64,000 nt of DNA from Egbenema bharatensis (GCF_048077055.1 NZ_CP182236.1:2852001-2916000); one strand, 5' to 3'; positions 27,352 to 36,410 are shown, counted from the first letter of the stretch. The notes: generated by a model from the letters alone, not told the origin. Made by a program: numbers and translations.

Positions 27352-27717
27352 ATGCTAACCGGGCAAGCCCTCAGGGGACGCTACGAAATTCTAGGGAAAC
27401 TGGGCGAAGGAGCCTTTGGCGAAACCTACAAAGCCAGGGATTTGGAAAAACTCAGCAAGCCTTTCTGCGTGGTGAAGCAGCTCAAACCTGCCCATACTAA
27501 TCAACTGGTGCGAGATTTCTTTCTGCCGGAGAGTACCGCCAACGAACGATCGACGTGGGAAGAGCGATCGACGGCTCCTGCGCGGTGGTTCTTGGAACAA
27601 CGCCCCCAGGATCTGTCGTTCTGCGGCTCGTATCTGGCTCTTACCGCTCTATCGGTTCGACATCGGCTTTCGGGTTGTTCTGTCTGCCAGGACTTCATAA
27701 CTCTTTACACTTTTTAA
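27352..27717 (+). pseudogene. Truncated serine/threonine protein kinase (N-lobe stub)
   Basis: The first 55 codons encode the start of a Hanks-type kinase: LRGRYEILGKLGEGAFGETYKARD (glycine loop GEGAFGET) and CVVKQLKP with the ATP-binding Lys. After about codon 57 (LVRDFF) the sequence no longer resembles a kinase; the frame runs on to 27717 with RERSTWEERST-like low-similarity text. The catalytic HRD and DFG parts are missing. It is a remnant, cut at about 27525 by a rearrangement. Confidence 0.75.
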
Positions 27718-27765
27718 CTTTTATGCTTTACACTTCTTCGCGCGAAGCGATCTCCCGACACATCC

Positions 27766-27835
27766 CGTACGGGCGAAGCATTTGCCAATTAACGTTTCGG
27801 TCAATCTCAGCCGTATTGATGCAAACGCTTCGCCC
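27766..27835. repeat. Palindromic element related to REP hairpins
   Basis: GGGCGAAGCATTTGCC at the left and GCAAACGCTTCGCCCCTAC at the right form an imperfect inverted repeat (13 of 14 for the GGCGAAGC(A/G)TTTGC arm) around about 35 bases. It ends in the same CGCCCCTAC as the GTAGGGGCG hairpins. It lies between the kinase stub and the RAYT; the 200 bp there hold no gene. Confidence 0.7.
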
Positions 27836-27917
27836 CTACCCGTCGCGGGGAATTCGATATTGGGAATGATACAAACGGATTGGGCATCCTGAACACAACC
27901 GATCGCACCCCCCACCC

Positions 27918-28529
27918 ATGCCATACAACCCCAATCTTCACCACAGACGATCGATCCGCCTCAAAGGATACGATTATTCCAGTTCAGGAGCCTATTTCAT
28001 CACCATTTGTACGTGCGATCGGCTTTGCTGGTTTGGGGAAATTGTGGATGAAGAAATGCAGTTGAATCAATTGGGTCAGGTGGTGGCGAATGCATGGCAA
28101 TGGTTGGCCATTCAACATTCCTACATCGAATTGGACGAATGGATCGTCATGCCCAATCATTTTCACGGAATTTTGGTCATCACCGACACACCCCGTAGGG
28201 GCGGTTCGCGAACCGCCCCTACCCTGGACACCGCACCACAACCATTGGACACCACCCCCACCCTGGACACCACCCCACAACCATCGAACCCCCCACAACC
28301 ACCAGACGATCCCACCCAAATCAAATCATTAGGACGGTTAATTGGGGCATTCAAGACCGTTTCCACCAAGCAAATCAACCAGATTCGCAAAACACCTGGT
28401 ACGCCCATCTGGCAGCGCAACTACTACTAGCACATTATCCGCAACGAAACCACATTACACAACATTCGCCAATACATTGCCACCAATCCAGCCTCCTGGC
28501 AGCAAAACTCACTGCACCCATCCATCTAA
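27918..28529 (+). pseudogene. RAYT (REP-associated tyrosine transposase) with an amber stop
   Basis: The open frame 27918-28430 encodes RAYT motifs: RRSIRLKGYDYSSSGAYFIT, the HUH pair in MPNHFHGILVI, and LIGAFKTVSTKQIN. It then reads IWQRNYY followed by TAG at 28428-28430, after which the same frame continues with HIIRNETTLHNIRQYIATNPASWQQNSLHPSI to TAA 28527-28529. The intact second RAYT (56973) has YHEHIIR here, so GAG has become TAG. The linker after GILVIT contains a REP palindrome and Pro/Thr-rich repeats (TLDTTPQP). The family nicks single-stranded REP hairpins. This copy is probably dead unless the amber is read through. Confidence 0.85.
28195..28222. repeat. Perfect 28-bp REP palindrome inside the RAYT gene
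   Basis: The left arm GTAGGGGCGGTTCG and its exact complement. It differs from the 1688-1715 copy by a compensating pair (A/T to G/C) on both arms, which supports selection for the hairpin. It is read in frame as RGGSRTAPT. Confidence 0.9.
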
Positions 28530-28566
28530 CGCCTCATCCGTCCGAGTAAGAGCAGTTCACTAAACA

Positions 28567-29796
28567 CTACCCGTGTTTCATCAATATCTCTGCCAACCAC
28601 GCCTCCATCCGATCGCCCATTGCCTGCATCGAATACTCCGCTTCAGCTTGTTGACGGCAGGTATAACGATCGATCAAGTCCAACTGATGAATCGCTGCGA
28701 CCAACCCATCCACCCGATCCGGTTCCACCAGCCATCCCGTTTTGCCGTCTTGAACAATTTCCGATGGACCACCTCGTTCATAGGCGATCACCGGAACCCC
28801 GCAGGCCAATGCTTCGATCGCCACATTACCAAACGCTTCCACCCACTTCGGAGTCATTATTAATCCCTGACATTTGCCCAATTCCGCCTGCAACGCCTGC
28901 GTGTCCAGAAAGCCCTCATAGCAAAATCCGCCCCCTGGATACCGATCGCAAACCTGCTGCCAGTAGTCCGGATCCGGCATTGCTCCCCAGATCTTTAACA
29001 ATCGTCCAGCTCGACGAGCCGCCCCGATCGCGTCTTCAATTCCTTTCTCTGGCGCAATTCGCCCCACCCAACCCAAAACATTCTCTGGCTCTGGACAGAA
29101 TTGATACAGGGACAAATCCAGCCCATTCTTGACACAGCGAAAGCGATCGCCCCCTGAGAAAGTCTCCGCTTGCGCGCGGCTATGAACCGCCAGAGTCCCA
29201 GGAAACCGTACCAGCGTTTGCTCAATCATGCTATCCATCGCATCCGTTAACGATCCCATACTGACCAGATGGGCGATCGGGCGGGTGAAAAATGGAGTCA
29301 GGTAAAAGGGTAGCCAATCGTAGGCAAAATTAATCAGCACATCATAGTCCTGCTGATATCGACGGGCATGATCCCACATATTTCCCAAAACTGACTGATT
29401 GGGCAGGGTAATCGGTGCATCCCGTCCCTGAGTTTGGGCTGTGGTTTGAACCGTTCCAGGGATAGGGATGATTGATAGTTCAGGCATCACAGATCTTTCC
29501 GGCGCGACGATCTGCACCGTATGACCTCGCTGTATTAGCTCCTGGGCAATATTTTTGAGGGTTAGCTCCACCCCTCCCCCCAGACCTGATCCCAACGCAC
29601 CTACCGGAGTAGACATAAACAGTAATCTAAGCGGTTTTGCCAGCAAAGACACAGAATTAAATAGTGTGGGCACAGAAAGCTCCTGAATTGGCGAAAACGA
29701 TCGGGCTGAACCATCGGACAGGGTTTCCTGGTGGGATAGTACCCGGTCAGTCAATTGCTCAAACAGTATAAAAGTGTCATGTGGGGATTTCCTCAC
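28567..29796 (-). CDS. GT4-type glycosyltransferase
   Basis: A 409-residue GT-B enzyme. The conserved core begins at LRLLFMSTPVGALGSGLGGGVELTLKNIAQ; the C-terminal half has NVLGWVGRIAPEKGIEDAI and the nucleotide-sugar motif EAFGNVAIEALACGVPVIAYERGGPSEIV. It transfers a sugar from a nucleotide donor, probably to a cell-surface glycan. The N-terminal 55 residues are unusual for this group; the true start might be a TTG near 29650, but the ATG at 29796 is kept because no strong site decides. No other polysaccharide genes adjoin it. Confidence 0.85.
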   Translation of the reverse strand: MRKSPHDTFILFEQLTDRVLSHQETLSDGSARSFSPIQELSVPTLFNSVSLLAKPLRLLFMSTPVGALGSGLGGGVELTLKNIAQELIQRGHTVQIVAPERSVMPELSIIPIPGTVQTTAQTQGRDAPITLPNQSVLGNMWDHARRYQQDYDVLINFAYDWLPFYLTPFFTRPIAHLVSMGSLTDAMDSMIEQTLVRFPGTLAVHSRAQAETFSGGDRFRCVKNGLDLSLYQFCPEPENVLGWVGRIAPEKGIEDAIGAARRAGRLLKIWGAMPDPDYWQQVCDRYPGGGFCYEGFLDTQALQAELGKCQGLIMTPKWVEAFGNVAIEALACGVPVIAYERGGPSEIVQDGKTGWLVEPDRVDGLVAAIHQLDLIDRYTCRQQAEAEYSMQAMGDRMEAWLAEILMKHG

Positions 29797-30056
29797 ACTG
29801 CCAAACGAGTGTACGGGGTGGCAATCTCGATAAGATTAAAAATATCTTGAGTCAGTATGCCAGTGAATTGGTATATCGGAGCATGCAGACCAGAGTATGC
29901 ATCGCAAGATACGGTAAGGCTAGATGTTAGACTACCGCAGATTGCTAAAACTCAAGGAATATTAGGAGTAAAAGTCATCTAAGGTGATTTTTCTGGTACT
30001 TTCTGGCACTTTTGGTGATCAGGTTTGATAGAAATTAGGGCAGAATAGTTTGAGCT

Positions 30057-30839
30057 ATGGACGAAGAGAAACGGCAAGAAAACGCTCAGGAATCAGAGAC
30101 TCAATTCTCCGAGACGGTAGAGCAAATGGAAAATGAACCAATGTCTGCTGAATCAAATCAACAAAACGATATGGACGTAACGCAAGAGGGCATTCCCGTC
30201 CCTCCAGAACAAGAGCCTGTAGCGGCTGAAGCAGAATTGCTAGATGCAGATGTTGAGCCGTTCGACCTCAGCCCAGACCAACCTGCATCTCAGCCCGCCG
30301 CAGAAACTACGGAAACGACGCTGCAACCCGAAGTTGCAGAGCTAAACCAGCGCATTGAAGCCCTCAAAGCCCAGCTCGAAGATCGCAATAGTCAATATAT
30401 GCGCCTGGCCGCAGATTTCGAGAACTACCGCAAACGGACTCAGAAAGAGAAAGAAGATCAGGAGCAGCAGGTTAAGGGCGCAACCATCAAAGAATTGCTC
30501 TCGGTGGTAGATAACTTCGAGCGGGCCCGATCGCAAATTAAACCCCAAACTGAAGAGGAGACGGTGATCCACAAAAGTTATCAGGGGATTTACAAAGATT
30601 TCGTCGATCGCCTCAAGAAAATTGGCGTTGCCCCCATGCGGGTGGAAGGGGAAGAATTTGATCCCGGACTGCATGAAGCCGTCATGCGGGAAGAAACCAA
30701 TGAGTATCCTGAGGGAACCATCACTGAAGAACTGCGGCGAGGTTACATTCTAGGCGATATTGTCCTGCGCCATGCCATGGTTAAGGTGGCCACCGCTCCG
30801 ATCGGCGGAGACTCAGACGAAGCGGGAGAGGCAGAATAG
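30057..30839 (+). CDS. grpE: Nucleotide exchange factor GrpE
   Basis: A 260-residue protein. Residues 1-95 are acidic and disordered (Gln/Glu/Pro-rich), as in cyanobacterial GrpE. Residues about 95-150 form the long dimeric helix (ELNQRIEALKAQLEDRNSQYMRLAADFENYRKRTQKE). The C-terminal beta domain has VDNFERARSQI and the ending GYILGDIVLRHAMVKVA typical of GrpE. It releases ADP from DnaK. It is the first gene of the grpE-dnaK-dnaJ cluster, 371 bp before dnaK. Confidence 0.95.
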   Translation: MDEEKRQENAQESETQFSETVEQMENEPMSAESNQQNDMDVTQEGIPVPPEQEPVAAEAELLDADVEPFDLSPDQPASQPAAETTETTLQPEVAELNQRIEALKAQLEDRNSQYMRLAADFENYRKRTQKEKEDQEQQVKGATIKELLSVVDNFERARSQIKPQTEEETVIHKSYQGIYKDFVDRLKKIGVAPMRVEGEEFDPGLHEAVMREETNEYPEGTITEELRRGYILGDIVLRHAMVKVATAPIGGDSDEAGEAE

Positions 30840-31210
30840 CACTCAGGCACCGATCGTCTTCATATCGATCGCCTTCATGAAGCCCAAATTTATGAAGGTT
30901 GGATATAGTTAGCGAGAAATAAATTATTTTCTGATGGGTACTGCGGCGAGGAAGATGCGAATTTCCCCGATTGCAGTACCCTTGCTGTTATGTTTGAGAA
31001 ATATGTTTGAGCAAACTGTAATCCCTTGTGGTACTCGCCACGGGAGTCAAAATAGAGCGAACGAACCGGGTTACAGGGTCGCTTTATAAACATTTTGAAT
31101 AAAACTGATCGTATTCCCGAAAAAATGCGGAATACTGAGCTAGAAATGAAGCGAGATTCACCCGTCGGTATGCGCTCATTTATTTGAACCGTATACATAG
31201 CCGCATAATT
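30840..31210. other. Intergenic region between grpE and dnaK
   Basis: 371 bp with no gene I can support. A long minus-strand frame (30890-31567) runs antisense into dnaK and is a shadow. I see no CIRCE-type inverted repeat (TTAGCACTC-N9-GAGTGCTAA). Its length suggests that dnaK has its own promoter here. Confidence 0.5.
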
Positions 31211-33199
31211 ATGGGAAAAGTCATTGGCATCGATCTGGGCACGACAAATAGCTGTGTTGCCGTCCTCGAAGGTGGTAAACCCGTTGTCATCACCAATTCT
31301 GAGGGTGGACGAACCACACCCAGTATTGTTGGATTTGGCAAAACGGGAGAACGCCTGGTTGGGCAACTCGCTAAACGACAAGCTGTTACAAATGCAGAAA
31401 ATACCGTATTTAGCATTAAGCGATTTATCGGTCGTCGCTGGAATGATACGGAGGAAGAGCGCGGTCGAGTCACTTACAACTGCGTCAAGGGCAAAGACGA
31501 TACGGTAGATGTCCAGATCCGGGGACGCACCTATACGCCCCAGGAAGTTTCTGCCATGATTTTGCAAAAGCTGAAGCAGGATGCGGAAACCTATTTAGGA
31601 CAGTCTGTGACGCAGGCTGTGATTACGGTTCCCGCTTACTTTACCGATGCCCAACGGCAAGCCACCAAAGATGCAGGCACGATCGCCGGATTAGAAGTCC
31701 TCCGCATTATCAACGAGCCGACCGCAGCCGCCCTGTCCTACGGGTTAGATAAGCAGGATCAAGACCAGCGAATTCTGGTATTTGACCTGGGCGGAGGCAC
31801 ATTTGATGTCTCCATCTTGCAGCTTGGAGATGGGGTGTTTGAAGTCAAGGCGACTTCAGGGAACAACCACCTGGGCGGTGATGACTTTGATAACGTGCTG
31901 GTGCGCTGGCTGATTGATAATTTCCGTGAGCAGGAAAGCATTGATCTTTCAACGGACAAGATGGCCCTGCAACGGCTGCGGGAAGCGGCAGAGAAAGCCA
32001 AGATCGAGCTTTCTACTATGCTGACAACTTCGATTAACCTGCCCTTTATCACGGCAGATGAAACGGGCCCCAAGCACCTGGAAATTGAGCTAACGCGGGC
32101 CAAGCTGGAAGAATTAACCCAGCATTTAATCCAGGCGACGATCGAACCCGTGTCCCAGGCTCTTTCGGACTGTAACCTGACTCCAGAGCAGATCGATCGC
32201 ATTATCCTGGTGGGTGGTTCCACGCGGATTCCGGCGGTTCAGGAGGCCATCAAAGCTCACTTCGGTGGCAAACCCCCCGATCGCTCGGTCAACCCCGATG
32301 AGGCAGTAGCTCTGGGCGCAGCCATTCAGGCTGGAGTACTCGGCGGTGAAGTTAAAGACCTGTTGCTATTAGACGTGACTCCGCTCTCCCTGGGCATCGA
32401 AACCCTGGGCGAAGTCTTTACCCGGATTATCGATCGTAACACCACGATCCCCAGCAGCAGAAACCAAACTTTCTCAACGGCTACCGATGGGCAAACCTCA
32501 GTGGAAATCCACGTCCTCCAGGGAGAACGGGCCCTCGCCAAAGACAACAAAAGTTTAGGTAAGTTCCAACTGACCGGCATTCCGCCTGCACCGAGAGGTA
32601 TCCCGCAGATTGAGGTGTCCTTTGAAATTGATGCCAATGGCATCCTGAAGGTGGCAGCACGGGACAAGGGAACCGGGCGAGAGCAAAGCATTCAAATCTC
32701 CAATACGGGTGGTTTGAGCGACTCGGAAGTGGAACGGATGCGGCAAGAAGCAGAACTGTATGCCGATGAGGATGAACGGCGGAAACAGCTCGTATCGCTG
32801 CGGAACCAGGCAGATACCCTGCTCTACAGCTATGAGTCCACGATGCGGGATAATGCCAGCTTTATCACCGAAGATCTGAAGGCGATGGTAGTTCAACGGG
32901 TGACAGCTCTGAAGGCGGCCATGGTCGATCGGGCCATTATGCCAGAGGTCTTGCGACAGCACATTGACGCACTCCAGCAAACCCTGCTTACGATCGGTGA
33001 GTCGGTCTACAAGCAGTCCCAGAACGATAGTGACTATGCCTCCTACACCACCGATGCTTCCCCCACCCATGAGTATGCCGCTCCCTGGGAACAGAATGGG
33101 TTTGCCACTCCGGAAACGGCCGCCATGGACGATATGGATATGGGCAGCGAATTTACCAATGATGAAACGATCACGGCGGATTATGAGGCAGTCGATTAG
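31211..33199 (+). CDS. dnaK: Molecular chaperone DnaK (Hsp70)
   Basis: About 662 residues from ATG 31211 (MGKVIGIDLGTTNSC); the ATG at 31184 adds nine unusual residues. The ATPase domain has VPAYFTDAQRQATKDAGTIAG, NEPTAAALSYGLD, FDLGGGTFDVS and ILVGGSTRIP. The substrate-binding domain begins DVTPLSLGIETLGE. The C-terminal tail, rich in Asp/Met, ends ITADYEAVD rather than EEVD. GGRTTPSIVGF near the N-terminus resembles the DnaK1 group of cyanobacterial Hsp70s. It acts with GrpE upstream and DnaJ downstream. Confidence 0.96.
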   Translation: MGKVIGIDLGTTNSCVAVLEGGKPVVITNSEGGRTTPSIVGFGKTGERLVGQLAKRQAVTNAENTVFSIKRFIGRRWNDTEEERGRVTYNCVKGKDDTVDVQIRGRTYTPQEVSAMILQKLKQDAETYLGQSVTQAVITVPAYFTDAQRQATKDAGTIAGLEVLRIINEPTAAALSYGLDKQDQDQRILVFDLGGGTFDVSILQLGDGVFEVKATSGNNHLGGDDFDNVLVRWLIDNFREQESIDLSTDKMALQRLREAAEKAKIELSTMLTTSINLPFITADETGPKHLEIELTRAKLEELTQHLIQATIEPVSQALSDCNLTPEQIDRIILVGGSTRIPAVQEAIKAHFGGKPPDRSVNPDEAVALGAAIQAGVLGGEVKDLLLLDVTPLSLGIETLGEVFTRIIDRNTTIPSSRNQTFSTATDGQTSVEIHVLQGERALAKDNKSLGKFQLTGIPPAPRGIPQIEVSFEIDANGILKVAARDKGTGREQSIQISNTGGLSDSEVERMRQEAELYADEDERRKQLVSLRNQADTLLYSYESTMRDNASFITEDLKAMVVQRVTALKAAMVDRAIMPEVLRQHIDALQQTLLTIGESVYKQSQNDSDYASYTTDASPTHEYAAPWEQNGFATPETAAMDDMDMGSEFTNDETITADYEAVD

Positions 33200-33342
33200 G
33201 GAGAGGATCGGATTTCCGAAATTCCTACAGACGATCGGGTTAGTTTAGGATGGAGTAGTGGTCGCAAAATTCCGGCGATCGGCTACGATTACTTAGAGTT
33301 CTACTTACCTCGACCCCCTTTCACTATCCTCAAAACCGCTCT

Positions 33343-34458
33343 ATGGCAGATTATTACGATATCCTTGGTGTCTCTCGTAGTGCAGACAAGGAGGAAATTA
33401 AACGGGCATATCGGCGATTAGCTCGTAAATATCATCCTGATGTCAATAAAGACCCAGGAGCAGAGGATCGGTTTAAGGAAATTAGCCGGGCCTATGAGAT
33501 TCTTTCGGATCCGGAGACACGCGCCCGGTTCGATCGCTTTGGTGAGGCGGGGGTTAGCTCTGGGGCTGGAGCCGGATATCAGGACTTTGATATGGGCGGT
33601 TTTGCCGATATCTTTGAAAGCTTTTTCAGCGGCTTTAGCGGAGTCGGTCAGCAAACGGCTCGGCGCAGGGCGGGCCCCGTTCGTGGTGATGATCTGCGTC
33701 TGGATCTGAAGCTGGACTTCCGGGAAGCGATCTTTGGCGGTGAGAAAAAGATCCGCATTAGCCATCTGGAAACCTGCACGGCCTGCACGGGCACGGGCGC
33801 GAAACCCGGAACTCAACCGAGGGTCTGTTCCACCTGTAATGGGGTAGGGCAGGTTCGCCGCGCCACCCGAACCCCCTTTGGCAGCTTTACCCAGGTGTCC
33901 ACCTGTCCCACCTGTAATGGCAATGGGCAGGTGATTGAAGACAAGTGCGATGTTTGTGGTGGTAGTGGGCAAAAGCAGGAAGCCAAAGAGCTGAAGATTC
34001 AGATTCCGGCTGGGGTAGATAACGGAACGCGACTGCGGGTTTCTGGTGAAGGGGATGCGGGTCAGCGAGGCGGCCCATCCGGCGATCTGTACGTTTACCT
34101 GTTTGTTAATGAAGATACCGAATTCCAGCGGGATGGAATTAATATCCTGTCTGAAGTGAAAATTAGCTATCTGCAAGCCATCCTGGGCGATCGCATTCCA
34201 GTAGACACAGTCGATGGCCCGGTTGAAGTCACCATCGCCCCTGGAACACAGCCCAATACGGTACATACTCTAGAAAATCATGGCGTGCCGCGCCTGGGGA
34301 ATCCCGCCAGCCGGGGGGATCATCTGGTGACGATTCAAATTGATATCCCCACTCGCGTTACCCACGAAGAGCGAGAATTATTAGAGAAATTAGCTCAGAT
34401 TCGAGGCGATCGACTGAGTAAGGGGGGCGGTTTTTTAGGGGGGCTATTCCGGGGATGA
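33343..34458 (+). CDS. dnaJ: Molecular chaperone DnaJ (type I Hsp40)
   Basis: A 371-residue co-chaperone. The J domain holds HPD in ARKYHPDVNKDP; a Gly/Phe-rich region follows (GGFADIFESFFSGFSG). The zinc domain contains the four C-x2-C-x-G-x-G repeats (CTACTGTG, CSTCNGVG, CPTCNGNG, CDVCGGSG). The C-terminal peptide-binding domain ends in a Gly-rich tail GGGFLGGLFRG. It stimulates DnaK's ATPase. Its stop overlaps the TusA start by 4 bases (ATGA). Confidence 0.97.
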   Translation: MADYYDILGVSRSADKEEIKRAYRRLARKYHPDVNKDPGAEDRFKEISRAYEILSDPETRARFDRFGEAGVSSGAGAGYQDFDMGGFADIFESFFSGFSGVGQQTARRRAGPVRGDDLRLDLKLDFREAIFGGEKKIRISHLETCTACTGTGAKPGTQPRVCSTCNGVGQVRRATRTPFGSFTQVSTCPTCNGNGQVIEDKCDVCGGSGQKQEAKELKIQIPAGVDNGTRLRVSGEGDAGQRGGPSGDLYVYLFVNEDTEFQRDGINILSEVKISYLQAILGDRIPVDTVDGPVEVTIAPGTQPNTVHTLENHGVPRLGNPASRGDHLVTIQIDIPTRVTHEERELLEKLAQIRGDRLSKGGGFLGGLFRG

Positions 34459-34724
34459 GTCATTCTACAGCGGGGCTACAGCCGGATGCCCAACTGGATT
34501 TGCGGGGAACGCCTTGCCCACTGAACTTTGTGCGGACGAAGCTGCGGTTGGAAAAAATGCCGCCAAATGCGCTCCTGGAAGTCTGGCTGGATCCAGGGGA
34601 ACCGATCGAGCAGGTTCCGGATAGCCTGCGGATGGAAGGGTACGGCATTGAGCAGATCGATGATCGATCGGAGTTTTTTGCATTGCTGGTGCGTCGTCCT
34701 GTCACGGAAACCGAGGAATGCTGA
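34455..34724 (+). CDS. TusA-family sulfurtransferase-like protein
   Basis: An 89-residue SirA/TusA-fold protein with the signature DLRGTPCPLNFVRTKLRLEKM, including the active Cys in C-P-x-N, and VWLDPGEPIEQVPDSLRMEGYGIEQI. Such proteins carry persulfide sulfur for tRNA or cofactor thiolation. It overlaps dnaJ by 4 bases and rsgA by 7 bases, so it is co-translated with both. This position between chaperones and a ribosome-assembly GTPase recurs in cyanobacteria. The partners are unknown. Confidence 0.88.
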   Translation: MSHSTAGLQPDAQLDLRGTPCPLNFVRTKLRLEKMPPNALLEVWLDPGEPIEQVPDSLRMEGYGIEQIDDRSEFFALLVRRPVTETEEC

Positions 34725-35824
34725 ATGTTGACCCTTCATCCTTAACGGGCACCGTTCTGGCAGTGCAGGCCAATTACTACTGGGTGAAGCTACATGACTC
34801 AGCCGTTGAGGTAGCTAGCCAAGATTCTCAATCGATCATTCCCGCTACCTTACTTTGCACTCGTCGAACCCGCTTAAAGAAAGTTGGGCAGCAGGTGATG
34901 GTGGGCGATCGGGTACGGGTGGAAGAACCCGACTGGGCCGGAGAACGGGGAGCCATTGCCCAGGTCTTTCCCCGACAAACGGAACTCGATCGACCGCCGA
35001 TCGCCAATGCCGATCAATTATTGCTGGTGTTTGCGCTGGAGGAACCTACCCTCGATCCAATCCAACTCAGCCGTTTTTTAGTCAAGGCAGAGTCCACCGG
35101 ACTTTCAATTTGTCTCTGCCTGAACAAAGCTGATTTAGTCACAAAGGAAACCCAGTCAGAATGGGGCGATCGCTTGCAGGAATGGGGCTACGATCCTGAA
35201 TTTATCAGCGTGTATGAGCAGGTGGGACTGGAAGCAGTGCAGGCGCGATTGCAAAACCAGATTACCGTGGTGTCGGGGCCATCGGGGGTGGGGAAGTCTA
35301 GCCTGATCAACCATCTGATTCCTGCCGCCGAAATGCGGGTGGGAGCTGTGTCGGGCAAGTTGGGTCGCGGTCGCCATACGACTCGCCATGTGGAACTGTT
35401 TGAACTACCCCAGGGTGGACTGCTGGCGGATACCCCTGGATTTAATCAACCGGACTTAGACTGCACGCCGGAGGAGCTAATGAGCTATTTCCCAGAGGTG
35501 CGGCAGCGACTCGCTGAAGACTCCTGCCAGTTCAGTGATTGCCTGCATCGAGATGAGCCAAACTGTGCGGTACGGGGCGATTGGGAGCGGTATGATTACT
35601 ATCTCATGTTTTTAGAGGAAGCGATTCACTACCAGGAAAGCCTGGAACAAATGAGGGATGCGGAATCGACGACTAAGGTAAAGGTGGGAGAAGCGGGACA
35701 ACGCCACACAGAACCCAAGCTGGAAACCAAAAAGTATCGTCGTCCCTCTCGCCGTAGTCAGAAGCAAGAGTTACAGGATTGGTATCAGCAGGATATCGAT
35801 GAGCTGATGACGGATGAAGATTAG
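34718..35824 (+). CDS. rsgA: Ribosome small subunit-dependent GTPase RsgA
   Basis: A 368-residue circularly permuted GTPase. An N-terminal OB fold (GTVLAVQANYYWV) leads to the G domain in the order G4 (LNKADLV), G1 (VSGPSGVGKSSLIN), G2-switch (GRGRHTTRHVELF) and G3 (LLADTPGFNQ). A zinc knuckle follows (C-x4-C-x-H-x5-C in CQFSDCLHRDEPNC). The long charged tail (KKYRRPSRRSQKQELQDW) is usual in cyanobacteria. It promotes 30S maturation. The start overlaps the preceding gene's stop by 7 bases. Confidence 0.95.
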   Translation: MLNVDPSSLTGTVLAVQANYYWVKLHDSAVEVASQDSQSIIPATLLCTRRTRLKKVGQQVMVGDRVRVEEPDWAGERGAIAQVFPRQTELDRPPIANADQLLLVFALEEPTLDPIQLSRFLVKAESTGLSICLCLNKADLVTKETQSEWGDRLQEWGYDPEFISVYEQVGLEAVQARLQNQITVVSGPSGVGKSSLINHLIPAAEMRVGAVSGKLGRGRHTTRHVELFELPQGGLLADTPGFNQPDLDCTPEELMSYFPEVRQRLAEDSCQFSDCLHRDEPNCAVRGDWERYDYYLMFLEEAIHYQESLEQMRDAESTTKVKVGEAGQRHTEPKLETKKYRRPSRRSQKQELQDWYQQDIDELMTDED

Positions 35825-35841
35825 ATTCAGGCTCTTTTCTA

Positions 35842-36069
35842 TCAAAGCGATCGTTTTTGGGTGGCTTCAACCAGTTCATCCAGGGAGCATTGCAATACTT
35901 CGGTCATTTTCTTGACCTGAGCAAAGTTCATCGTTGGCTCTTTTGTGCCTCGCTCCCAATTGCTGATGGTCGTGATGGTGACACCTAGCGCATCAGCTAG
36001 CTGCCTTTGCGTCAATCCTGCCCGATCGCGCAACTTTGCCAAAGTTAATTGACTGTCCTCCGTTGTCAT
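35842..36069 (-). CDS. XRE-family HTH regulator
   Basis: A 75-residue single-domain repressor starting MTTEDSQLTLAKLRDRAG at 36069; the helix-turn-helix is LTQRQLADALGVTITTISNWERGTKEPT. An upstream ATG at 36120 would extend it through the candidate operator, so the shorter start is preferred. A 12-bp palindrome AGTTGTACAACT lies 11 bp before the start codon and could be its own operator. It converges on rsgA, 17 bp away. Confidence 0.85.
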   Translation of the reverse strand: MTTEDSQLTLAKLRDRAGLTQRQLADALGVTITTISNWERGTKEPTMNFAQVKKMTEVLQCSLDELVEATQKRSL

Positions 36070-36079
36070 ATTAAACTCA

Positions 36080-36091
36080 AGTTGTACAACT
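36080..36091. promoter_or_regulatory. Candidate operator of the XRE regulator
   Basis: AGTTGTACAACT is a perfect 12-bp palindrome, 11 bp upstream of the XRE gene's ATG, with a second half-site CTAGTTG at 36092-36098. Autoregulation is an inference. Confidence 0.45.
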
Positions 36092-36242
36092 CTAGTTGAA
36101 AACGGGCAGGAGTATTTCACTGCTTGCCCAAAAGCATTTGCTAATCAGTTTCTCATCAAGTGGTTGGTGTCTCCAGGTTTTTCACCAGAGATGGCAATCC
36201 CTCGCTTCGTGCTGCTCATTTATTCACAATCAGGAGATGATA

Positions 36243-36410
36243 ATGTCCTACGCCGATCGCCTTCGCCCCTGGTGTATCATTCGGTGTTTGCCCAATGCTC
36301 AGACCATTACGGTTGCCCAGTTCAGGCGACGCAATGATGCTGAAGAATACCTGAAGTGTTTACGTACCCTCATGCCAGATGGAGTGTTTGAGCTAATTTT
36401 TGTAGGATGA
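36243..36410 (+). CDS. Small conserved protein, paralogue of the 25032 gene
   Basis: A 55-residue protein starting at ATG 36243 after an AGGAGA site with spacing of about 6. It reads MSYADRLRPWCIIRCLPN with FRRRNDAEEYLKCLRTLMPDGVFELIF, matching the gene at 25032-25235 at most key positions but lacking its C-terminal FDPVGSDVEAG extension. It is divergent from the XRE regulator, which might control it. Function unknown. Confidence 0.6.
   Translation: MSYADRLRPWCIIRCLPNAQTITVAQFRRRNDAEEYLKCLRTLMPDGVFELIFVG

Noticed and set aside
27526..27717. Coding continuation of the kinase fragment.
   Set aside because: The text after about codon 57 has no kinase motif and is rich in repeats; it is only an accidental open frame.
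30890..31567. A 225-codon minus-strand frame in the grpE-dnaK gap.
   Set aside because: More than half overlaps dnaK in antisense and it has no family features.
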